Shown here piece after piece: positions 44,201-48,959 of a stretch of 48,959 nt of DNA (its first letter is position 1; every line of letters begins with the position of its first letter). A model generated the notes under the pieces. It had not been told where the DNA came from. It did not search any database and was given only the letters and a program-made list of their open reading frames with translations. Source of the stretch: Lachnospiraceae bacterium (GTDB lineage Bacteria > Bacillota > Clostridia > Lachnospirales > Lachnospiraceae); the NCBI GenBank assembly GCA_021205225.1, contig JAJPXX010000036.1, positions 1 to 48,959 of the forward strand. The letters run 5' to 3'. A program made the position numbers and the translations under genes.

Positions 44201-46737
44201 CGGTCACGAGAACCGGGGATGTGGAAAGTACCGGAATTGAGAGCGAGAGCGCAGTAGACGGCGGCACGTTTGTGACCGATGCAGATGGCCTGATCACTGC
44301 GAAATATCTGGTATCCGGAATCTATGAAATCAGGGAGGCCGAAACACTGACCGGCTATGTGCTTGATGAAACACCGCGCTACGTGACCGTAGACACGAAC
44401 GGATTTATCTATGAATCTGACGAATCAGGGAGCAACCTGAATGAAGACGGCGCGAAGTCTGACACAGTAAGCCTCTCCTGGGTGAACGATTACACGAAGT
44501 GGGACTTCTCGAAGGTGGATGTGACTGGAGAAAGCGAAGTGCCGGGTGCGACACTGCAGGTGATCGATTCGGACGGAAATGTCGTAGAGGAATGGGTTTC
44601 CACAGAGGAAACGCATCGGATTAACAAGCTTCCTGCAGGAGAGTATACGCTTGTAGAGACGCTGGCTCCGGAAGGTTATGTCACAGCTTCTACAGTATCG
44701 TTTACCGTTACGGAGACCGGGGAAGTACAGACCGCCCAGATGACGGATAAGCAGGTATTTGCCCATAAGGTAGATGTGACCGGTGAGAACGAGATTCCGG
44801 GAGCGAGCATGACGGTGACGGACTCCGAAGGAAATATTGTTGACGAATGGGTTTCTACGGAGGAAGCACACGCGATCAGCGGTCTCAAAGTTGGCGAGAC
44901 CTATACCCTGACGGAAGTTGCCGCGCCGGATGGCTATGTGAAAGCGTCCAGCATTGAGTTTACAGTGACTGACGACGGGGTAAACCAGGATGTGACCATG
45001 GTGGACAAGCAGGTCTTTGTGAGCAAAACAACCATCACCGGAGAAGAGGAACTGCCAGGCGCAACCCTGACAGTAACGGATTCTGAAGGCAATGTGGTTG
45101 ATACGTGGATATCAACGAATGAACAGCACGCAGTGAGCGGACTGGAAGTCGGCCAGACCTATACACTGACCGAGGAAACTGCGCCGGATGGATATGTGGT
45201 GGCAACAGATATCGTGTTTACGGTGGAAGAAGATGGAACGATTCAGACGGTTACGATGGTCGATAAGCAGCTCTTTGTTGTGAAGGTGGACAGCTATGTG
45301 ACCGAGCTTGCGGGAGCCGAACTGGAAGTACGTGACGCGGATAGGAATGTGGTAGATGCATGGACATCCGATGGTACGGCCCATGCGGTGAGCGGCCTTG
45401 TGACCGGGCAGACCTATACATTGGTCGAGACAAAAGCTCCGGAAGGTTACGCGATTGCATCCGAAACAACGTTTACTGTATCAGAAGATGCCGAGAGTGA
45501 CACTATCAGCCTGATCAATAAGCAGGTACTTGTCCATAAAGTGGACGTGACCGGGGAAAATGAGGTTCCGGGAGCGAGCATGACAGTAACTGACTCCGAG
45601 GGCAGCATCGTAGACGAATGGACTTCTACGGAGGAAGCACACGCGATCAGCAACATCCGGGTAGGCGAAACCTATACGCTGACAGAGGTTGCCGCGCCGG
45701 ATGGATATGTGAAGGCTTCGAGCATTACCTTTACAGTAACCGATGATGGGACAGACCAGGAGCTTTCTATGGTTGATAAGCAGGTTTATGTGAGCAAAAA
45801 GTCTGTCACCGGCGAGGAAGAACTGGAAGGGGCAACCCTTACAGTAACCGATTCGGAAGGGAATGTTGTGGATACCTGGGTTTCGACGACCGAAGAGCAT
45901 CCGGTGAGCGGCCTGACTGTGGGTGAAACTTATACCCTTACGGAAGAAATCGCCCCTGCCGGATACGCGAAAGCTTCCAGCATCGAGTTTACGGTAGAGG
46001 ATGATTATTCCATCCAGACCGTAACCATGTATGACGAACTGATTGAGTTTACGATCAGCAAAAAGGACATCACGGATGAGGAAGAACTGCCGGGGGCGCA
46101 GCTTGTTATCACGGATTCCGAGGGCAATGTAGTAGATGAGTGGACATCGACGGATGAACCACACATGATCAACATCGCGGCAGGAACCTATACCCTGACA
46201 GAGACGACCGCGCCGGATGGCTATGCGACAGCCGAGAGCATTGAGTTTACGATTGATGACACGCAGGTACAGCAGACCCTGACCATGTATGATGCCCCGA
46301 TTACAGTGGAAATCAGCAAGAAGGACATCACCAATGATGAAGAACTGCCGGGCGCGCATTTGATCGTAAAAGATGAAGACGGCAATACGGTTGATGAGTG
46401 GACTTCGACGGATGAGGTTCATACAATCACCAATCTTACGGTTGGGACGTACACCCTGACCGAAATCACTGCGCCGGATGGATATGAGGTCGCAGAGACG
46501 ATCACATTTGAAGTGACGGATACAGCGGAAGTTCAGCACGTAACGATGTATGACTCCCCGAAGGAAGAAACTGTTGACCTGACCGGGAAGAATACGACGA
46601 GCAGCAGTTCGGGAACAGTGACGGCATCCTCAGTGAAGACCGGTGATATGTTCCGTTATCTGTCGGCACTTCTGGCGATGGCTGCAGGAGCGGCACTGCT
46701 TGTGGTGCTTGCGCTGAAAAGAAGGAAGAGAGCCTGA
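38221..46737 (+). CDS. Giant SpaA/CnaB-repeat surface adhesin, sortase-anchored
   Basis: 2838 aa. Signal peptide to about residue 31 (SYSYA), Glu/Thr/Ser-rich acidic stretches (about 35-115 and 315-415), several beta domains, then many SpaA/CnaB prealbumin-like domains (about 1030-2090) and eight near-identical ~86-aa domains (2094-2779). The end is TASSVKTGDMFRYL plus a hydrophobic helix and RRKRA. SVKTG(D) fits class B sortase-type signals ((S/P)PXTG-like) rather than LPXTG. Domains show K...TLTE...APDGY patterns for internal isopeptide bonds. ATG 38221 follows CAGGAGGAAAGCGA; the in-frame 38170 start would lengthen the signal peptide. Likely host or matrix adhesion, and mating-pair contact is inference. 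Confidence 0.92.
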   Translation: MRIKKFKKAISILMAVTMTASGVMSFFPSYSYAESETVAETEMTTEAATEAGTETVATESEAAETVTTDAEAAETEKKAAKSSSEAEIEAADSNEEETESTSSEPMEYELLLPYYENCTYTYDTGKLKEAKADGSLILSYEAGEQVAFSVAYPEEVSLDEIHVYDSSNVGYDFSCDEVDQNMTVSFVMPAADTRLELAFSEIMEESDLETEAETEEAYNFIAFEVSDGGQMVIGFSDGTSEMVTSDMLSDDWDYEINFPVSEEVTISGTANDGYVLDSVVVTNENGETIATSDVLPITVVANADYKITVRLNFVAADTEAEETEDEAENAQDGSESESGTDSEKNDVESEMETESVDDSNVEAETDAGTENADEAEAESGIETELESESVAEAESEADSENENEETNNDSDEDDEFTTDSIYYLSDDEMLSYIRPEIGETVVLSAQYVYYEDTDFDYKSYIPESDTLTGATVTWESGEITWTPSSNVCYTITYKAVLDDDDTYYWYIEVPFYVISSASVATVWSDSFEGTIYLKNEQSSDYSGVIPEKVGTVLEGEALTAVAGEGFVLNDVNLGYDADLFLQTVYDDGGFDADTVGVYTVVYEIVSYENPEYYWYVSCTVTVTETISAENAVTVHIASGELAATVTDREGISYSATYGNDYLADGSIASITVYPAWPGYDDIEPELSVYKNGELISADEVIASEIVDGSNTVYTLADGFEAGEDTWVFYIDFPTYSSDAIKSDERRTEDYAGYEELAGVYTDADSENGSTDSGIMTVATTTTSKTWTGYSYTLSNASSRVTNYGWVSNFTGYRYWRFNFSDDFLSDLEDYLADYGVELAESLSYVTIGCNQQDGSHMAYSGASCISSVTITTTLYKNSSGDYYKVKIAVSTTGKSGTSQGNYQDYYGSTEKTLDTSTGNLKIIKKSTSNNFVKEFVNVTLDTNFKIYTDSSLDDEYLIDTVKIRDDADEDEESSTKLTETVALEEGTYWVVESKRAAGHAWDSDGTSTNVYKVTVTAGETTSLTVTNTAFYFNGNFVYKTDEATGEPLAGAVFKVVGTYDNEEVATWYFKTDENGYISYDENHYLSSWNGNDSDALYKYSSSVGYALPNAMTLTVTEVEAPDGYLLSENSQSMKIKASSDSDSTYLKADLSDFNTPLNFTNERDSGYLYLVKVSDNTSVTEGNAMYSVGNAVYAVKDTSGTVVATLTTDDSGTSNTVELESGLYTVSETTASPGFEKDTTIYTVNIEAGQTTVVNASGGGTVPETPVTYTLDLLVVKAKEYATDMSLSGAQFEVKFYAGASDASGSVTRTWVLQSDSDGNVMLDASHLVSGDSFYYDSSNHVALPLGYLTIEEIKAPEGYQVSDEIITYTMTADNISHTGNTTVENVPKVVDEPVWGGIAITKADSETADGKQQGDVESMAGAVYAIINKNSYAISVKGDTEKTYASGEEVMRITTNADGYAETGAVLQYGTYEVVEVTAPTGYTADGTNTDFEFTIPDEGGILTYTVSNEVIRGGFKIQKSDSELNGTYGTSGLDVSDGDTLYIGTQGDATLAGTTFVLTNMSENAVVVDGVTYQPGETIATFVTDESGCIETASDYLPYGTYNIKETEPPTGYTSEGVYLNTTFTIREDGKMVDLTTKDTATQNRVIRFDIQIIKFRDTLSSEDATDDVEPIEGVVFGIYLESTGELVMTITTNEEGVATTADPENYPYGRLPYGTYVIKELEYPDDVTPVEDFTVTGTIDGKTYSGIYKNDKPIESGITVVKVDAETGNTIPVAGTEFQILDEDKNVITFSNYYPHYEEITNFVTDESGSVTLPSKLAKGTYYIREVNAPEGYVLSEDIEFEVTEYNAWPDTITVELTDTPEKGQIIVSKYDADTGESLAGAVFAVFANEDVVTPDGTTRYVKNQYIETFTIGEDGTGMSSELYLGSYYVQEIQAPEGYCLDDTRMEVALEYADQNIPIVYVYLDSYNKPTTMKLYKTDIDELALEGVTFTVTRTGDVESTGIESESAVDGGTFVTDADGLITAKYLVSGIYEIREAETLTGYVLDETPRYVTVDTNGFIYESDESGSNLNEDGAKSDTVSLSWVNDYTKWDFSKVDVTGESEVPGATLQVIDSDGNVVEEWVSTEETHRINKLPAGEYTLVETLAPEGYVTASTVSFTVTETGEVQTAQMTDKQVFAHKVDVTGENEIPGASMTVTDSEGNIVDEWVSTEEAHAISGLKVGETYTLTEVAAPDGYVKASSIEFTVTDDGVNQDVTMVDKQVFVSKTTITGEEELPGATLTVTDSEGNVVDTWISTNEQHAVSGLEVGQTYTLTEETAPDGYVVATDIVFTVEEDGTIQTVTMVDKQLFVVKVDSYVTELAGAELEVRDADRNVVDAWTSDGTAHAVSGLVTGQTYTLVETKAPEGYAIASETTFTVSEDAESDTISLINKQVLVHKVDVTGENEVPGASMTVTDSEGSIVDEWTSTEEAHAISNIRVGETYTLTEVAAPDGYVKASSITFTVTDDGTDQELSMVDKQVYVSKKSVTGEEELEGATLTVTDSEGNVVDTWVSTTEEHPVSGLTVGETYTLTEEIAPAGYAKASSIEFTVEDDYSIQTVTMYDELIEFTISKKDITDEEELPGAQLVITDSEGNVVDEWTSTDEPHMINIAAGTYTLTETTAPDGYATAESIEFTIDDTQVQQTLTMYDAPITVEISKKDITNDEELPGAHLIVKDEDGNTVDEWTSTDEVHTITNLTVGTYTLTEITAPDGYEVAETITFEVTDTAEVQHVTMYDSPKEETVDLTGKNTTSSSSGTVTASSVKTGDMFRYLSALLAMAAGAALLVVLALKRRKRA
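44500..46557 (+). repeat. Eight tandem ~258-bp domain repeats in the adhesin
   Basis: Eight units of about 86 codons share V(D/T)(V/I)TGE..(L/V)PGA, a TDSEGN core, W.ST.E.H, YTLTE..APDGY and a final M.DK strand. Units 2-3 and 5-6 are most alike (each pair HKVDVTGEN then VSK...TGEEEL), indicating a multi-domain duplication. At the DNA level they are a likely site of recombination and length change. Confidence 0.85.
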
Positions 46738-46784
46738 GAAAGGTTTGAAAAACAGACAGTTATTGTAATACGTGAATGAAACGA

Positions 46785-46815
46785 CGGGCAGGGAGAGAAG
46801 GGCTTTCCCTGCCCG
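46785..46815 (+). terminator. Perfect 10-bp hairpin between adhesin and pilin genes
   Basis: CGGGCAGGGA (46785-46794) and TCCCTGCCCG (46806-46815) with an 11-base loop. No T-run, so it may be a processing or stability element separating expression of the adhesin and the secretion genes. Confidence 0.5.
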
Positions 46816-46838
46816 CCTGGAATGAGGGGATTTTTATT

Positions 46839-47168
46839 ATGAACTTTGGAAAAGGAATACAGAAGATTCAAGAGGTAGTTAAAAAAAATCGTGCGAGGGC
46901 TCCGGTTGCGGTTCTGCTGGCTGCGCTGACAATCCGGTCAACGGCCTGTGCGAGCGATGTAGTGACGCAGATCAACAGCCTGAGTTCCTTTGTGCTGTCG
47001 ATTATCCAGGCGGCAGGCGTGATTGTCACGGCGTGGGGCGTGTTTGAGTTTGCGAATGGCTATCAGTCCCACGATGGTACGCAGCAAACCTCCGCGTTGA
47101 AAAGGATCATTGCCGGACTGATCATGGTCGGTGCTGGCACACTGATGTCTATGCTGGGAGTTTCCTGA
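46839..47168 (+). CDS. Maff2 / VirB2-like conjugative pilin
   Basis: 109 aa. Basic N-terminus with a signal-like helix (VAVLLAALTIRSTACAS), then two hydrophobic segments (SFVLSIIQAAGVIVTAWGVF and IIAGLIMVGAGTLMSML) around a polar loop, the VirB2/TrbC plan. Start ATG 46839 after GAGGGGA. Forms part of the type IV secretion apparatus in this element class. Confidence 0.85.
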   Translation: MNFGKGIQKIQEVVKKNRARAPVAVLLAALTIRSTACASDVVTQINSLSSFVLSIIQAAGVIVTAWGVFEFANGYQSHDGTQQTSALKRIIAGLIMVGAGTLMSMLGVS

Positions 47169-47208
47169 TGGTCATTCGATATTCCGGTAAGAGGGGAGGT
47201 TGGAGGAT

Positions 47209-48108
47209 ATGGGACTGATAAGCAATGCCATTGACTCTGCTTTTGAGAGCTTTGGAAGCTCCATGATGAATGTCGGGGAATGGATGTTAAGTGCCGGGTA
47301 CAATGTCTGGAAAGGCAGCGGAAGCATTGCCGTCCAGTATGCGCAGAAAGACCCGATGAGTGTCACGAATGCGTGGAGTACCGTGACCGGAAGCATCTAC
47401 AGTATTATGCTTTCGGTTGCTGCGGCTCTGGCCGTCCTGTTTTTTGTGCTGGGCTGGCTGAATGAGAGCATTGATATCCGGACGAATTTTACGTTGGAAA
47501 GTATGTTCCGGTTTTTTGTCCGGTATGTGATCACTGCGTCGTTGATTGTCAATTCCCTGACGCTCGCGTCAGGGATTACACGGTGTGCGACTGCTTTGGC
47601 GACCTCGATCACAGCGGAGGTAGAGGCGAATGAGGCAGACGGACTTTTTGACGAAATGAAAGAGGAACTGGACGATGACGATGCGGACGGCGGCACATGG
47701 TTAGCCTATGGGCTTGTAGCGATGTTCGGCGGTGTGATTGGTGGCTTGGTCATTATTGTGTGTGCAATTCAGTTGATTTTATCGGTTATGTCACGGCTAT
47801 TTAAAATGCTCTTATGTATCCCATTCGCTCCGGTAGCATTTGCCGGATTTGCTGGTGGACGGGAGTTTTCACAATCTGGCATAGCTTGGCTGAAAACCTA
47901 TACCGGTTACTGCCTGGAGGCACTGGTGATTATCCTTGCAATCGACATCAGCTATGGGCTGTTCCAGGATACTTCAGCATTTGGAAGTGTTGACGGCGTG
48001 GTTGGTGTAGTACTTGGAATCTGTGAATACTGCCTGCCGATGATAACCGCCTGCGCATGTGTGAAAGGAGCAGATACAGTAGTGCGGCGATGCTTGGGGC
48101 TGGGGTGA
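47209..48108 (+). CDS. VirB6/TrbL-like conjugation channel protein
   Basis: 299 aa. Five or so membrane helices after a short N-terminus (IMLSVAAALAVLFFVLGWL, FVRYVITASLIVNSLTLA, GLVAMFGGVIGGLVIIVC and others) with one acidic loop (about residues 145-165). Inner-membrane channel component. ATG 47209 after TTGGAGGAT; a TTG at 47200 is in frame. The usual next genes (PrgI-like, VirB4) are displaced by toxin loci. Confidence 0.85.
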   Translation: MGLISNAIDSAFESFGSSMMNVGEWMLSAGYNVWKGSGSIAVQYAQKDPMSVTNAWSTVTGSIYSIMLSVAAALAVLFFVLGWLNESIDIRTNFTLESMFRFFVRYVITASLIVNSLTLASGITRCATALATSITAEVEANEADGLFDEMKEELDDDDADGGTWLAYGLVAMFGGVIGGLVIIVCAIQLILSVMSRLFKMLLCIPFAPVAFAGFAGGREFSQSGIAWLKTYTGYCLEALVIILAIDISYGLFQDTSAFGSVDGVVGVVLGICEYCLPMITACACVKGADTVVRRCLGLG

Positions 48109-48187
48109 TGATTAGCAGAATGATTGATACCGGCCATTCGGAACAATGAACGAACAGAATATTTTTCAGCAATCGAAAAGATAGCGG

Positions 48188-48216
48188 TTGCAGTCCGAAA
48201 TAAAAAATGATATGAT
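48188..48216 (+). promoter_or_regulatory. Promoter of the intact toxin locus
   Basis: TTGCAG (48188-48193), 17 bases, TATGAT (48211-48216), about 95 bases before the toxin start. Confidence 0.75.
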
Positions 48217-48269
48217 TCTTGATGCGTGGCGACAGCTGCGTGGAAAGTACCCATGACAGGGTGTGGTAG

Positions 48270-48302
48270 CCTCCCGAGCCAATGATTACATAGGAAGGGA
48301 GG
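48270..48302 (+). promoter_or_regulatory. SD-sequestering stem in the toxin mRNA leader
   Basis: CCTCCC (48270-48275) can pair with GGGAGG (48297-48302), which is the toxin ribosome site. Leaders of type I toxins are often kept untranslatable in this way until processed. Confidence 0.6.
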
Positions 48303-48310
48303 TGGCGTGA

Positions 48311-48430
48311 ATGACAGCTTATGAGATCGTAATGGTCGTACTTGGGATACTGGGTTTATTGGTATCCTTCGGAGGCTTGTTAATAGCGTTGCTTGTCTTT
48401 CTCGATAAGAGGAGCAAGAGAAAAAAATAA
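48311..48430 (+). CDS. Holin-like type I toxin (Hol_Tox family)
   Basis: 39 aa: MTAYEIVMVVLGILGLLV, then a second half of one membrane helix (SFGGLLIALLVFL) and the basic end DKRSKRKK. This matches putative holin-like toxins of type I systems. Insertion into the membrane would be toxic. Start follows GGGAGGTGGCGTGA. The poly-A of the KRKK codons doubles as the T-run of the antisense RNA terminator. Confidence 0.85.
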   Translation: MTAYEIVMVVLGILGLLVSFGGLLIALLVFLDKRSKRKK

Positions 48431-48526
48431 TGCCCATCCCGTCTGCCAACGGAATGGGCGCCTCTCTATGAGAGGTTCGTAAAACCAATTTCGGGGGCAT
48501 CCACCTTGGAGTGGGTGCTTTTCCTT
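48418..48526 (-). ncRNA. Predicted antitoxin RNA
   Basis: Reads leftward from a promoter at 48533-48561 across the toxin mRNA 3' region. It ends at hairpin GCCCAT..CCGT / ACGG..ATGGGC (48432-48459) followed on this strand by ATTATTTTTTT. About 105 nt, fully complementary to the 3' untranslated part and the last codons of the toxin message, as in 3'-overlapping pairs such as txpA/ratA. Confidence 0.65.
48497..48526 (+). terminator. Toxin mRNA terminator
   Basis: GCATCCAC / GTGGGTGC stem, loop CTTGGA, then TTTTCCTT. Confidence 0.75.
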
Positions 48527-48532
48527 ACACAT

Positions 48533-48561
48533 AATATACCATTTGGCAGCAGATAATTCAA
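48533..48561 (-). promoter_or_regulatory. Antitoxin RNA promoter
   Basis: On the minus strand TTGAAT (48556-48561), a 17-base spacer and TATATT (48533-48538). Confidence 0.7.
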
Positions 48562-48630
48562 TAAAAATTTTTGATTTGAACAGAAAACGCAGAGAAAATA
48601 GTATCTCTGTGTTTTTTAATATCCGGGAAG

Positions 48631-48959
48631 ATAGCGGTTGCAGCCTAAAAAAATGATATTGATTTTGATGCGTAGCGAAAACTACGCAGAAAGTACTCAT
48701 GACAGGAGTGGGAGTTTCCTGAGCTGATGATTACCAAGAAGGGGCGTTGGTAAGCAGGATCGTTTAGCAATGATTGAAGCGGTAGCGGAAACATGGCGTG
48801 GATGACAGCTTTTATGAGAGCGTAATGATCGTACTTGGGATATCGGCTTTGCTGGTGGCCTTTGGAGGCTTGTTGATTGCGATGTTTACCTTCCTCGATA
48901 AGAGATGAGAGAAAAAATGCCCATCCCGACGGCAAACGAGATAGGCGTCTCTCATTGAG
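48631..48959 (+). pseudogene. Second, decayed toxin locus
   Basis: Similar to 48180-48470 over most of its length: ATAGCGGTTGCAG, GATGCGT, GATGACAGCTT, GTACTTGGGAT, TTTGGAGGCTTGTTGAT and GCCCATCCCG. Two extra T after GATGACAGCTT shift the frame so that the start at 48802 ends after seven codons. The rest stays open only from an internal ATG 48825 (27 aa, to 48908). The promoter spacer is also shortened to 13-14 bases. The end of the copy is cut by the window edge. Confidence 0.7.

Larger units (their letters stand above)
22757..48959. mobile_element. Integrative conjugative-type element (left part)
   Basis: From the truncation point rightward the content changes to partition (parA, parB), RepA_N replication, small ICE-typical DUF proteins, helicase, sortase B, a cargo operon, a giant SpaA adhesin and type IV secretion genes (Maff2/VirB2-like, VirB6-like). 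This set is typical of Tn1549-related or RepA_N-bearing elements of gut clostridia. No relaxase, VirB4, coupling protein or integrase is in the window, so they are expected to the right. The exact left boundary is inferred from the interrupted gene and could shift by tens of bases. Confidence 0.8.

Overview
The window looks like chromosome from an endospore-forming gut Clostridium, most likely Lachnospiraceae (inference from gene content and order: tgt/yajC, leuB-ilvD-ilvB-serC-serA-DUF1015, spoIIP, lepA-nrdR, many AGGAGG-type ribosome binding sites). It carries the first part of a large integrated conjugative-type element. No species can be named from the sequence alone.

Region 1 (1-15563) is core metabolism on the + strand: tgt, a small Cys-rich protein, a GH27 alpha-galactosidase, yajC, then a branched-chain amino acid and serine block (leuB, a 66-aa membrane ORF, ilvD, ilvB, serC, serA, DUF1015). 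It ends with a GlgB-like protein whose catalytic Asp is Asn and a CsoR-type repressor with a His-rich arm. A MITE-like element (15581-15844) with terminal inverted repeats and 13-bp flanking direct repeats follows csoR. The first 54 bases of the window are an exact inverted copy of one of its ends.

Region 2 (15860-22150) holds tRNA-Thr(CGT) with its own promoter and terminator, two exported or membrane hypotheticals, spoIIP, lepA and nrdR.

Region 3 (about 22757 to beyond the window end) is the mobile element. It begins where a minus-strand peptidoglycan-binding gene loses its N-terminal part. Gene order is DUF3789, parA, parB, DUF6075, a RepA_N replication initiator with 23-bp iterons inside its gene, DUF6906-like, a sigma-like regulator, a DEAH helicase and a class B sortase. 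A seven-gene minus-strand cargo operon of redox and small-molecule enzymes follows (HAD, PhzF, MmcQ/YjbR, PPOX, MBL, NAD(P)H oxidoreductase, tocopherol-cyclase-like). The + strand then resumes with DUF6809, an Ig/transglutaminase-like surface protein, a 2838-aa SpaA/CnaB adhesin ending in SVKTGD, a VirB2-like pilin (Maff2) and a VirB6-like channel protein. Two copies of a type I holin-like toxin locus close the window, one intact with a visible antisense RNA and one decayed. The rest of the conjugation machinery, the integrase and the right end lie outside.

The strongest unexplained signal is at 35631-35862: ten tandem 10-bp units (consensus DTGMAACYNN, exactly one helical turn each) abut a promoter lacking a good -35, followed by a roughly 100-nt transcript unit with a strong terminator. 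This looks like a regulator-dependent small RNA or leader at the junction between cargo and adhesin operon.
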